Assembly: GCA_958403385.1 (NCBI GenBank)
Contig: CATXXC010000009.1
Location: forward strand, 1 to 64,000
Origin: an uncultured Collinsella sp.
Lineage (GTDB): Bacteria; Actinomycetota; Coriobacteriia; Coriobacteriales; Coriobacteriaceae
Reading direction: 5' to 3'
Length of the DNA stretch: 64,000 bases
The notes beneath the pieces are model-generated. The model did no database searches. It was given only the letters and a program-made list of their open reading frames with translations, and was not told the origin of the DNA. Of this stretch, positions 52,726-61,370 are shown one piece after another; within the stretch, counting starts at the first letter, position 1; the number at the start of each line of letters is the position of its first letter. Made by a program: the position numbers and the translations under genes.

Positions 52726-54192
52726 ATGAACGAAAACGAGCTGACCGGTCTGCTTGAGTCTTTAAGGCGTATGGGCTCGGATGATCTTAACGTCGAAGTG
52801 AAGGAGAGCGCCACGACGCTTTCCCGCGACGTGTGGGAAACGGTGAGCGCATTCGCGAACACTGCCGGCGGAATCATCGTGCTCGGAGTGAGTGAGCGCG
52901 CAGGTTTTGTCCCGGTTGAGAACTTCGAGACCGAGAAAGTGCTCAACCAATTTGTGTCAGGCATGGGTGATGCGGGCGGTCGAGGAAAGCTAGCCAATCC
53001 GCCCAAATACACGATCGAGCGAGTGGAGCTTCAGGGCGTCATCGTTCTCGTCATTACGATTGAGGAGCTCGATCCGTCGAGCAAGCCCTGCTATGTCATA
53101 GAGCGAGGCGCCCAGGGCGGCAGCTACAAGCGCATCGATGACAAAGATGTCCCGCTTTCGTCGACCGAGGTTTTGGCACTGCCGTCATATGAGCGGACGA
53201 GTCCTAGCGATCGCGATGCGGTGCCCGGCACGAGTGTGGGCGATCTCGACGAGTCGCTGGTCGACCGCACGATAGAGCGTGCCTATTCGTTGACGCCTCG
53301 AGCGATGCGCGGTGCGGCGGACAAGAAGACAAAGATGGAGCGTCTGAATTTCCTCGACTTCCAGGGCAATGTTACCAAGGCCGGCCTCCTTGCCGCGGGC
53401 GTTTACCCTCAGCAGTTCTATCCCAAGCTCTTCATTGACGTGGCTGTCCACGTGGGAGCTCAAAAGGGAGCTGTGGGGTCGCTGAGGTTCATGGACCGCA
53501 CAATCTGTGAGGGAACGTTGGGCGAGATGATCTCGGATGCCGTCGCAGCTGTCGCCAAAAACCTGCGCCGCATCTCGACCGTCCAAGGCATCTCGTGTAT
53601 CGACTCGCTGGAGATTCCCGAGGAGGTTCTGCGCGAGGCAATCGCCAACGCCGTAATCCATCGAGAATACGGGGATCGGTTCTGTGGACAATCGATTGCC
53701 GTCGACGTCTTTGACGATCGTGTCGAGGTGACGAATCCTGGCGGCCTTTACGGGGGAAAGACTCGCGAGAACTTGTTTGACGGCAGCTCCCGATGCCGTA
53801 ACGCGACGCTTGTGAAGCTCATGTCGATTGTCCCGCTGCCGGATGGCGCAGGTTCGCCGGCTGAGGGCAATGGCTCGGGCATCCCGATGATGATCGATGC
53901 CATGCGCGCGCATGGTCTGGCCGAGCCCCTGTTCTGCCCGGGGTTCGATCGGTTCAAGGTCGTACTTTACCGTTCAAAGATCGAGCCGGTCGATCATGGC
54001 GGGGGCTTAATTGTGACGGCACTCAAACATTACGGCGAGCTGGGGACGCGTGAGCTGGCAGAGCGCACGGGGCTCACAATTTCCCAGGTTAGGTCGCGCG
54101 TCAACGCGCTCATTGCTCAAGGCGAGCTTGAGCCCACGGCGCCGGCGACGAGCCGCAACCGCAAGTATCGACTGTTGGAGCGCGTGGAATAA
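52726..54192 (+). CDS. Schlafen AlbA_2 / HATPase_c_4 / winged-helix protein
   Basis: This is a 488-residue protein. The N-terminal AlbA_2 domain (about 15-130) has VEVKES and VWETVSAFANTAGGIIVLGV. A GHKL-like ATP-binding domain follows (about 290-400: EEVLREAIANAVIHREYGD, DRVEVTNPGGLYG). A winged helix ends it (about 430-485: YGELGTRELAERTGLTISQVRSRVNAL). Such proteins are called RecG-like or divergent-AAA regulators; most are uncharacterised, and some lie in defence or mobile regions. AAAGGA precedes the ATG. The GAGAGATA array upstream suggests self-control. Confidence 0.82.
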   Translation: MNENELTGLLESLRRMGSDDLNVEVKESATTLSRDVWETVSAFANTAGGIIVLGVSERAGFVPVENFETEKVLNQFVSGMGDAGGRGKLANPPKYTIERVELQGVIVLVITIEELDPSSKPCYVIERGAQGGSYKRIDDKDVPLSSTEVLALPSYERTSPSDRDAVPGTSVGDLDESLVDRTIERAYSLTPRAMRGAADKKTKMERLNFLDFQGNVTKAGLLAAGVYPQQFYPKLFIDVAVHVGAQKGAVGSLRFMDRTICEGTLGEMISDAVAAVAKNLRRISTVQGISCIDSLEIPEEVLREAIANAVIHREYGDRFCGQSIAVDVFDDRVEVTNPGGLYGGKTRENLFDGSSRCRNATLVKLMSIVPLPDGAGSPAEGNGSGIPMMIDAMRAHGLAEPLFCPGFDRFKVVLYRSKIEPVDHGGGLIVTALKHYGELGTRELAERTGLTISQVRSRVNALIAQGELEPTAPATSRNRKYRLLERVE

Positions 54193-54292
54193 ATGCGTTA
54201 GCGGACGAGGCGACCCAATAATCGACCCTCGATTGGCGCCCACTAAGGTTAAGCGGTTGTTGCCCAGTTGACGGTGATGCTAAAGACTCGGC

Positions 54293-54784
54293 TTACGCCG
54301 GCATGGCCGCGAACCCGTCCATCAAGAACAGCCTAAGAACCAGCTTGATGACATATCCCGGTTTGACTTCAGCCGCGTCAAAGACGTGGCGCTCGGCGAG
54401 CTCGCTGCAGTATGCATAGATGTCGCGGATAAGGTCCGCGCCCGAGAGCGTAAACATGTAGCCTGCGTCCGAAAGCGCATTGGGCGCGGCAGGCAACTTG
54501 GCCATGTGACAGAACGTTTGCAGGTCGGGCGCCATAACGTTCTGGTAGCCAAGATGGCTGCCGTCTTCTTGTGCGACGAGTTCCAGCTGGCGTACTCGAT
54601 TCAGCGCCGCTGCCAGCACAAAGCTCGGTGTGGGAGCATTGACGTCCTCCGTGCTCGCCACGAGTCTGCCTGCTGCCTGCGTGACAAGCCAGGCGACCTC
54701 GCGCTGGCAGCGCACGGCCTTGCGTGTAACCGGCTTGATGGACGAAGAAGAAACGCTTCCCTTAGGCGGATTCGAAACAGCCAC
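54293..54784 (-). CDS. Orphan protein, unknown function
   Basis: I do not recognise this 163-residue protein. It is soluble and mostly helical in appearance, with a Ser-rich N-terminus and a segment (VRCQREVAWLVTQAAGRLVASTEDVNAPTPSFVLAAAL, residues 24 onward) that recalls phage-encoded or phage-inducible small proteins. The start is GTG at 54784 behind GGGAGGTTCTT. It is convergent with the AlbA gene and divergent from the HNH gene. A TATACT box lies about 60 bp upstream. Phage or defence linkage is inference from context only. Confidence 0.55.
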   Translation of the reverse strand: MAVSNPPKGSVSSSSIKPVTRKAVRCQREVAWLVTQAAGRLVASTEDVNAPTPSFVLAAALNRVRQLELVAQEDGSHLGYQNVMAPDLQTFCHMAKLPAAPNALSDAGYMFTLSGADLIRDIYAYCSELAERHVFDAAEVKPGYVIKLVLRLFLMDGFAAMPA

Positions 54785-54999
54785 AAGAACCTCCCATGAA
54801 CGACCCGGCCCAACAAGTCCGGATGAAACACGTGCTACATCAGTATACAGGGAAGTGGGGTAGCGGGGTACAAGCGCGCCAGCGGCAAGCCGAGAGCATC
54901 AACGATGTGCCGATCGCGGAATGAGATCTCGTAATAATTGACTCTCGGCCATATTATTGAGGGGCATGACTCGCGTTCGTATGGTTGTAGGTGCTGGCG

Positions 55000-56082
55000 A
55001 TGAACGACATTGACCTTGCTGTTCCGTTGATGGATGGACCAAGCTATGACCGCGCCTGCAGCCTCGTGCCTTCCGAATACGTTGAGGCATGGGAGTGGTT
55101 TCTGGGCGAGGAACAGCGCGGCGGCGTTTGGACCAGCCTTCCGCACCACACCAAGGAAGATAGCCCTCAGTATCAGTATCGTTTGAGAATTGGCTCGGAC
55201 TTCTTTCCCGTAACGCGGGATTCAGGGATCTTCTGGCCGGGCCGGGATCGGGTGAAGCAAGATCCCAATAAGATCTTTGCGCTTTCGGTCCATAACTCTA
55301 AAAAGAGCTTCTACACCGATGTGCCTCCGCTCTATTTGGACGATGGTACGTGGGTCATTAAGTACTCGGTTCAAGCGCCGGGTACCGTTGGTTTTCGAGA
55401 CCAGAATTACAACCGTAAAATGCTCAACTGCATGGAATGTGGCGTTCCAGTCGGAGTCATATTTGCAACCGAGGTGGGCTACAAGGTGCTCGGCCTTGCG
55501 TTTGTTGAACGGTTCGAGCCCGAAAACGGATGGTTTGTTCTGCACGGTCCTGTTCATAAAGGCGGACCGGACCCCCGTTTTGCGCCCGACATGAGTTATC
55601 TGAAGCACATGCCCGTCGATATTGAGTTTGCCGGACAGGGTACGACCGACGACGAAAAGGTCCGCTATGCGTTAAGGCGCGAGCGATTGGGGCAGCAATG
55701 GTTCCGCAAGCAGCTCGTTGCCGCCTATGATGGCCGTTGCGCGGTGTCGGACTGCGGCGTCAGCGAGGCTCTGGAAGCTGCGCATATCGAGAATTACTCG
55801 GGACCCAAATCGCAGGTTGCCAGCAACGGCATTCTGCTTCGGCGCGATCTTCATTCCCTATTTGATGCTCACCTGATTTCGTTTGAGCCTGTTTGCGGCG
55901 AATATCGGCTGTGCGGATCGTACCTGCTGGATAAGACCGACTACGCTTCCTTTGCGGGTGCGACGCTAAGGCAGCCGAATGAGCGTCAGTGGCGACCCGA
56001 TACGGTGTTTCTTGAGGCCCATCGCATTGAGTTCGATCGCTCGGAAAAGAAGCGTGAAAAGGCGGGGCTTCTGCCGTATTAG
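55000..56082 (+). CDS. HNH endonuclease with an N-terminal domain resembling modified-base readers
   Basis: This is a 360-residue protein. The C-terminal third is an HNH_2 domain: RCAVSDCGVSEALEAAHIENY with His262, then Asn276 and His285 at the standard N-x8-H spacing. A CAVSDC pair hints at partial zinc support. Upstream, residues about 95-215 (VPVGVIFATEVGYKVLGLAFVERFE) look like a PUA/SRA-type fold that reads modified bases in McrA-like type IV enzymes. I infer a modification-dependent restriction nuclease, with moderate confidence. The ATG at 55000 is behind TAGGTG; a GTG three codons earlier is possible. Confidence 0.68.
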   Translation: MNDIDLAVPLMDGPSYDRACSLVPSEYVEAWEWFLGEEQRGGVWTSLPHHTKEDSPQYQYRLRIGSDFFPVTRDSGIFWPGRDRVKQDPNKIFALSVHNSKKSFYTDVPPLYLDDGTWVIKYSVQAPGTVGFRDQNYNRKMLNCMECGVPVGVIFATEVGYKVLGLAFVERFEPENGWFVLHGPVHKGGPDPRFAPDMSYLKHMPVDIEFAGQGTTDDEKVRYALRRERLGQQWFRKQLVAAYDGRCAVSDCGVSEALEAAHIENYSGPKSQVASNGILLRRDLHSLFDAHLISFEPVCGEYRLCGSYLLDKTDYASFAGATLRQPNERQWRPDTVFLEAHRIEFDRSEKKREKAGLLPY

Positions 56083-56203
56083 CGTATTTGGCTTTGGCAT
56101 TCTTTGACGATCGTGTTGTTTGATCGGATCGCGTGGCGATGCAATCTCGCGCCCGCCCGCCGGTGCATGCTCTTCCTGATTTGTATAGCGAGAAGGGGCA
56201 TGT

Positions 56204-56488
56204 ATGAGCTGGCGAGGCGATATTGCGATGGGGAAGTACGGAAAACTGCCGTGTGCCCTTATCGACAACAATATGTTTCCGGGCGTAGAAGTGGATTGCG
56301 GGTCGTTTGCTGTCGCCTGTCCTTGCTGCGGCTCGCAAATACCGTGTCTCGACATTCGGTTCATCGATGCACGCGACAGGTTCAGCGACGAAGTGAGGAA
56401 ACGCACGGGCGTTCATATGCCGGTGTATCCGGAGAAATGCCCTGTTTGTGGCCTCGATATCGTGTACGACGCCGGCGACGAGGGATAG
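56204..56488 (+). CDS. Small zinc-ribbon protein
   Basis: This 94-residue protein has two CxxC pairs: CPCCGSQIPC near residues 39-48 and CPVCG near 79-83, spaced as a zinc ribbon. GAGAAGGGG precedes the ATG at proper spacing. It lies 121 bp after the HNH gene in the same direction and could be a partner or an unrelated accessory gene. No recognised family. Confidence 0.6.
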   Translation: MSWRGDIAMGKYGKLPCALIDNNMFPGVEVDCGSFAVACPCCGSQIPCLDIRFIDARDRFSDEVRKRTGVHMPVYPEKCPVCGLDIVYDAGDEG

Positions 56489-56525
56489 GTGATGCGGAGG
56501 AGTTGGCTGTGAGTGTCTTTTGCCT

Positions 56526-57212
56526 CTACAAATAAATCCCCTCACCGAGTTGCCTGTGGAACTCGGCGTGATGGTCGCGTGCCCAGGTAAAGAGCGCCTG
56601 GTCAAAGTCGGTACGCGTGGCCGGGACGCCAAAGACGCCGGCAACTTCGACGCGTATAAACTCCAGTGCCGGCAGCTTGTTGATGGCAGTGAGGGCAAAC
56701 GGGGACGAGGGCTCCTCGAACAGATAGCGGCTGCCTTGCAGCGCGTCGCAACTGGTGCACGTGTTGCCGAGCGACGGGGCTTTGGAGGCTCGCGCGCCTA
56801 CGGGCTTGTAGCCGCAGCGCTTATGAAGGTAGTCGCGGATCTCGCCCGGCACGCAGCCAAGAGCGGGCACGATGGCGAGTGCGTTGGCGTTGGCCGTGTC
56901 GATGGCAATGTGCCCGGCTTCGTTGGGCGCGTGCGCGATGGCGATGCTCTCGTCGTTATCGGCTCGATAGGGAATGCCGAAGGCCGCGACCGAGGTCTCT
57001 TTGTGACACTTCCAGCACTCGCGCTTGCCCAGTACTAGATATATATACGGTGCTGAGGGGTCGGATCGGTCAACACCGGGCAGCCACTCGGCAAAGGGCT
57101 CGGGGTTGACGCCGCTGGGTACATACCAGATCTTTTTGGTCCGGTCCCATTTGGCGCCCAGCGCCTTGGCTTCTTCTTTGTGCGAAAAGGGGACATCGAG
57201 CTCGGTGCGCAT
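56526..57212 (-). CDS. DUF5710-like domain protein with cysteine pairs
   Basis: This is a 228-residue protein. The N-terminal ~40 residues, DVPFSHKEEAKALGAKWD then KKIWYVP, match the short DUF5710 module found at the ends of primases, topoisomerases and mobile-element proteins, where it may bind DNA. CWKCHKE (about residue 66) and CTSC (about 154) could bind one zinc ion. The remainder is unrecognised. The start is the ATG behind AAGGAG; a longer frame starts 12 codons earlier. It is convergent with the zinc-ribbon gene. Confidence 0.65.
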   Translation of the reverse strand: MRTELDVPFSHKEEAKALGAKWDRTKKIWYVPSGVNPEPFAEWLPGVDRSDPSAPYIYLVLGKRECWKCHKETSVAAFGIPYRADNDESIAIAHAPNEAGHIAIDTANANALAIVPALGCVPGEIRDYLHKRCGYKPVGARASKAPSLGNTCTSCDALQGSRYLFEEPSSPFALTAINKLPALEFIRVEVAGVFGVPATRTDFDQALFTWARDHHAEFHRQLGEGIYL

Positions 57213-57392
57213 GGCGGCTCCTTGGTGCTGCAGGTGCAAGTGGCTCAAGGATACCGCAGGGCGCAGACATCGCGGCGTTTTGCCGAGAAGCTGCGGTGCG
57301 GACTGATTGGTTATGCCGATGAATAGATCGGCAAGTAGATGGTCGGCTTTTGGCTAGTTGGGCGGTTGGAGCTGCCAGCTGATTTGGCGACA

Positions 57393-57430
57393 TAAAACAA
57401 AACAGCCCAGAGGACATAGCCTCTGAGCTG
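57393..57430 (-). terminator. Terminator of tRNA-Val
   Basis: On the minus strand CAGCTCAGAGG pairs with CCTCTGGGCTG (one G-T pair), followed by TTTTGTTTT. Confidence 0.85.
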
Positions 57431-57438
57431 CGAACATT

Positions 57439-57513
57439 TGGTGGGCGTTAGAAGATTTGAACTTCTGACCTCTTCCGTGTCAGGGAAGCGCTCTCCCCCT
57501 GAGCTAAACGCCC
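57439..57513 (-). tRNA. tRNA-Val (anticodon GAC)
   Basis: GGGCGTT and AACGCCC form the acceptor stem, with discriminator A and an encoded CCA. The anticodon loop CTGACAC carries GAC, reading valine codons GTC and GTT. D arm (TAGCTCAG) and T arm (AGTTCAAATCT) are standard. It borders the accessory stretch to its left. Confidence 0.96.
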
Positions 57514-57542
57514 GATCAAGGGTGCGCAAGCGCGCAAGGGAT

Positions 57543-57571
57543 AATATAACGGAGCCTGAACTCGGTGGCAA
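57543..57571 (-). promoter_or_regulatory. Promoter of tRNA-Val
   Basis: On the minus strand TTGCCA and TATATT are separated by 17 bp, about 30 bp before the tRNA. Confidence 0.6.
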
Positions 57572-57802
57572 GAACATTTTTAAAAATCGCTTACATTGTG
57601 GAATTCGGGGGCTTTGTCGCATCCATTTCAAAAGAGCCTGCTGCCGCGATTTGGCTGTCGCATAATGCAAGGCCATTGCGGTATCGAGCTATGGAAAGAC
57701 GCCTGCGGAATTGTCCTACCGATAAGCGGACAAGCCTCCAGCTGGTGACTTCGCCGTGGTGAGGTAAGCCGAATTGTTTCCAGGCTGTTTCGGGGGAGTG
57801 GA

Positions 57803-58825
57803 ATGAGCAAAGAGTGTGTCGAGCAGGTCGAAGGCGCAGGGGCTTCGGTGCCGATGACCGATATATCGAACATTGATGTGCCCGAGGGCACCGACGAGCT
57901 CAGCCGCAACACCCGTCGCGCATGGCGCGACCGCCTGAACAGCGCTTCGACGCGCAAGATGATCACGGGCGTCTTGGCTACGCTGGTGGGCGGTTCGTTT
58001 TGGGGCTTCTCGGGCACCAGCGCGAGTTTTTTGTTCGATATCTACCACGTCGACACCTTGTGGCTTATGAGCGTGCGTCAGATTCTCGCCGGTCTACTCT
58101 TTATGGCCGTGGTTGTTACGCGCGACCGCGAGCGCCTGATTAAGCTCTGGACCACACCCGCCGATCGCAAGCAGCTGCTGCTCTTTACCGCCTTTGGCCT
58201 GCTGTTCAACCAGTTTTGCTATCTTTCGGCCGTGCGCCTGACGAACGCCGGAACCGCGACGGTGCTCCAGTGCCTGCAGCTCGTTATCATCATGGGCTAC
58301 GCCTGCGTGACCGATCGCCGCATGCCGCGTACTCGCGAAGTCATCGGCATTGGCCTGGCTCTGGGTGGAACCTTTTTAATCGCCACCGGCGGCGACCCCA
58401 CCAGCCTGAATATCTCGCCGCTTGGCCTGGCAGCAGGTCTTATGTGTGCGGTCAGCGCCGCGTGTATGGCGGTGATTCCCGCCAAGATCCTGCCCGAATA
58501 CGGTAGCCCCATCGTCACGGGCTCGGCAATGCTCACGGCGGGCGTGGTCTCATGTGTCTTCGTGCAGCCCTGGGCGCATATGCCGGCGCTCGATGCCGCC
58601 GGTATCGAGGCGCTCGCGGTGTTCGTGGTTATCGGCTCGTTTTTTGCTTACATGCTCTATATGCAGGGCGTTAAGGACATCGGCTCGGTGCGTGCGAGCC
58701 TCATCGGAACTGTGGAGCCGGTTTCGGCGACCATCACCAGCGCCGTTATGCTGGGCACGGTGTTTTTGCCGACCGACCTTATCGGCTTTGCCATGATCAT
58801 CGTGATGATGTTCCTCACGGTGTAG
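57803..58825 (+). CDS. EamA/DMT-family transporter with polar N-terminal extension
   Basis: This 340-residue protein has ten predicted membrane helices in two EamA repeats (VLATLVGGSFWGFSGTSASFLF begins the first). A ~50-residue acidic/polar N-terminal extension precedes them, longer than in the EamA protein at 32 kb. GGGGGAG precedes the ATG. The leader holds a TTGTCC/GGACAA hairpin near 57711-57733 and other GC-rich pairing, possibly regulatory but matching no riboswitch I know. The substrate is unknown. Confidence 0.85.
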   Translation: MSKECVEQVEGAGASVPMTDISNIDVPEGTDELSRNTRRAWRDRLNSASTRKMITGVLATLVGGSFWGFSGTSASFLFDIYHVDTLWLMSVRQILAGLLFMAVVVTRDRERLIKLWTTPADRKQLLLFTAFGLLFNQFCYLSAVRLTNAGTATVLQCLQLVIIMGYACVTDRRMPRTREVIGIGLALGGTFLIATGGDPTSLNISPLGLAAGLMCAVSAACMAVIPAKILPEYGSPIVTGSAMLTAGVVSCVFVQPWAHMPALDAAGIEALAVFVVIGSFFAYMLYMQGVKDIGSVRASLIGTVEPVSATITSAVMLGTVFLPTDLIGFAMIIVMMFLTV

Positions 58826-58974
58826 CTAGCGCCGCCACCAAGACAGAAAAGGTGTTGTGCCGCATTTTCGCCAATTGATGTCCGTGTCTGGAGTTTAGCT
58901 GTCGATGCTCAAAATGCCATAAACTAGTAACGTTATGGACTTTTTCATTGCGACTCAATTGCGAGGATTTCTTT

Positions 58975-61287
58975 ATGGCTGGTAATCACTTTAAGGGCAG
59001 CGATAGCGGCCGCCCTGCAGTTCCGCCGCGTCCGAACGGGGCTGGTAAGGCCGGCACGCCGGGCGGCGCTGGACAGGGCGGTTCCGGTAAGCGCGTGTCC
59101 CCGGGCGAGACGGCGATGTTTACCGCTCTGTACGAGCAGTCTCAAAAGGCAAAAAAGACCGGCCGTGCAAGAGGGAATGTCTTTGCGGACGGTGCAACCT
59201 CCACGTCGCAGCCGAGCGGCGCTCCTTCGGCACCCGCGAACAACGCGGGTGCTGCCAACGCCGCGAATGGCGCCGGCAACGTTAATGCCGGCAAGGCCGC
59301 CAACAATACTCCCTCTGCCGGTGGCGCGGGGCTTACGGGTAACCTTGGCACGATTTACACCGGCGCCTCCGAGACTGGTACGTTCGCCCGCCTGGATGAT
59401 AGCGGTGCCGAGTTTGCGGGCTCGGGTTCCAAGGAAGATTATTACGATTTTGGTTTGAACTACGGTAGCGACGCTTCGTCGAGTTCGACCTCTGACGGTC
59501 TGGTCCGTCATCGCCATCGCAAGGGCGAGCGCAAAAAGCGTCACACCGGCGCCATTATTGCCGCTGTAGTCGCGGTGCTTCTCGTTGTGCTTGGCGCAAG
59601 CGGCTTTATGCTGCTTAACTCGGCAAAGACCGTAAAGAGCGAAGCGAAGGAGGCTGTCGAGATCGTCGGTGGCCTTAAGGACAAGGTCACGTCGGGCGAT
59701 TTTTCGACGCTGCCTGACGACGCGAAGAAGATCGATGAGCTCTGTAACAGCATGAAGGCGGAGACCTCGAGCCCGCTGTGGGCGGCGGCTTCGTTTATCC
59801 CGGTGTATGGCAGCGATATCAATGCGGCCCGCACCATGATTGACGCCCTGTCCGATGTCTCGAGCAATGCGCTGGTTCCCATGGCCGACAACCTCTCGCA
59901 GGCTACGCCCGGCAAGCTGTTCCAGGACGGCATGATTAACGTGTCCGCGCTGCAGGCGGTCGCCGATTCGCTTTCCAGCAGCTCGAAGGTGTTCAAGAGC
60001 GCCAACGAGAAGGTCCAGGGCATTGGCGATACTCATATTTCCCAGTTGACCGAGCTGGTCGATAAGGCCAAGGACGGCTTTGCCACCCTCAACGGCGCGG
60101 TTGACGCGGCGGAGAAGGTCGCCCCCGTCCTTCCCCAGATGCTCGGCGCCAACGGCCAGACGCGCAACTACCTTGTGTACGCCATGAACAACGTCGAGAT
60201 TCGTGCTTGCGGTGGCTTTGGCGGTTCGCAGGGCCTGATTTCGGTCACCGACGGCCAGATGTCGATTGGCGAGTTTGTTCCCTGCATTGCGCGCAGCAAA
60301 GACGAGGCGGTTGAGAGCGTCGACGAAGAAGATGAGACGCTGTTTGGTGACCACAGCAACCTATACATCTCGGGCAACACCTATTCGCCCGACTGGCCCC
60401 GTAATTCGCAGCGTGTCGCCGCGCTGTGGAAGTCTGAATATGGTCAGGACGTCGATGGCGTCATTGGTATCGATCCGGTATTCCTGCAGTATCTGTTGGG
60501 CCTCGTGGGTAATGTTTCACTGCCCGACGGTACAGTCGTTGACGGCACTAACGCGGCGAAGGTGCTTATGCATGATGTGTACTGGAACTATCCGGTCGAG
60601 GAGTCGGACGGCATCTTTGCATCCGTCGCCAGCGCTGCCTTCGACAAGATCCTTGGCGGTATCGGCGACGTCGATGTTGCGAACCTGGTCAGCGCCGTTG
60701 AGCGCGGTGCCGAAGAGGGCCGCCTGATCGCGTGGATGAAAAACGATGACGAGCAGAACGCTATCAAGGAGATGAACATCGACGCCTCACTGCCCGATCC
60801 GGATGACCCGAGTGAAGATCCCGTTGCTGGTGTCTACTTTAACAACCTGAGCTTCTCCAAGCTCGACTGGTATCTGAACGCCGATACGCAGATTGGTCAG
60901 GGCGTGAAGAACGGCGACGGCGCTTGCTCGTATCGCATCACCGTTACCCTGACGAACATCATGACGCAGGAGGAGGCAGGTAAGCTGCCCGACTACGTAG
61001 CGGCCAGTGCGCCTGGGACCTCGCGTGACGATGAGCGCTTGTATGTATCACTGTTTGCGCCGACAGGCGGCAGCATTACCGATCTAAACGTCGAGGGGAC
61101 TCAGTTTGGACTGTTCGCTGCCACTTGGCACGGAGTTCCCTGCTATTCAGGAACCGTTGACCTGCATGCTGGCGAGACGACGACGATCACGTATACGCTG
61201 ACCACGTCGGCCGAGGCGGGGGACAAGCCGCTTACGCTGCGTCAGACTCCTACATGCCAGGCGGCTCGCGACAGCGCGTCGGCGTAG
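58975..61287 (+). CDS. DUF4012-domain membrane-anchored protein
   Basis: This is a 770-residue protein. Residues 1-185 are low complexity (Gly/Ala/Asn/Pro-rich, then acidic, then a basic HRHRKGERKKRH just before the membrane). One helix follows (about 188-213), then a large external region containing DUF4012, with NYLVYAMNNVEIRACGGFGGSQGLIS and the usual DGVIGIDPVFLQYLLGL. The family is common in Actinobacteria near glycan-synthesis genes and is functionally uncharacterised. The ATG at 58975 has GAGGA upstream. It precedes glmM, with a terminator between them. Confidence 0.85.
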   Translation: MAGNHFKGSDSGRPAVPPRPNGAGKAGTPGGAGQGGSGKRVSPGETAMFTALYEQSQKAKKTGRARGNVFADGATSTSQPSGAPSAPANNAGAANAANGAGNVNAGKAANNTPSAGGAGLTGNLGTIYTGASETGTFARLDDSGAEFAGSGSKEDYYDFGLNYGSDASSSSTSDGLVRHRHRKGERKKRHTGAIIAAVVAVLLVVLGASGFMLLNSAKTVKSEAKEAVEIVGGLKDKVTSGDFSTLPDDAKKIDELCNSMKAETSSPLWAAASFIPVYGSDINAARTMIDALSDVSSNALVPMADNLSQATPGKLFQDGMINVSALQAVADSLSSSSKVFKSANEKVQGIGDTHISQLTELVDKAKDGFATLNGAVDAAEKVAPVLPQMLGANGQTRNYLVYAMNNVEIRACGGFGGSQGLISVTDGQMSIGEFVPCIARSKDEAVESVDEEDETLFGDHSNLYISGNTYSPDWPRNSQRVAALWKSEYGQDVDGVIGIDPVFLQYLLGLVGNVSLPDGTVVDGTNAAKVLMHDVYWNYPVEESDGIFASVASAAFDKILGGIGDVDVANLVSAVERGAEEGRLIAWMKNDDEQNAIKEMNIDASLPDPDDPSEDPVAGVYFNNLSFSKLDWYLNADTQIGQGVKNGDGACSYRITVTLTNIMTQEEAGKLPDYVAASAPGTSRDDERLYVSLFAPTGGSITDLNVEGTQFGLFAATWHGVPCYSGTVDLHAGETTTITYTLTTSAEAGDKPLTLRQTPTCQAARDSASA

Positions 61288-61324
61288 GGTTTTTCTGGTA
61301 GCGCAGATAATCGAGTACCATTTT

Positions 61325-61357
61325 GGGGCGGACAGGCAATCTGTTCGCCCCTATTTT
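61325..61357 (+). terminator. Terminator between the DUF4012 gene and glmM
   Basis: GGGGCGgACAG pairs with CTGTtCGCCCC, followed by TATTTT. It ends 4 nt before the glmM ribosome site, so glmM needs readthrough or an internal promoter. Confidence 0.8.
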
Positions 61358-61370
61358 GTAAGGAGAGCGC

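Noticed and set aside
57590..57802. Known riboswitch class in the leader of the EamA gene
   Set aside because: Several short stems can be drawn, but no class-specific core was recognised, so none is called.
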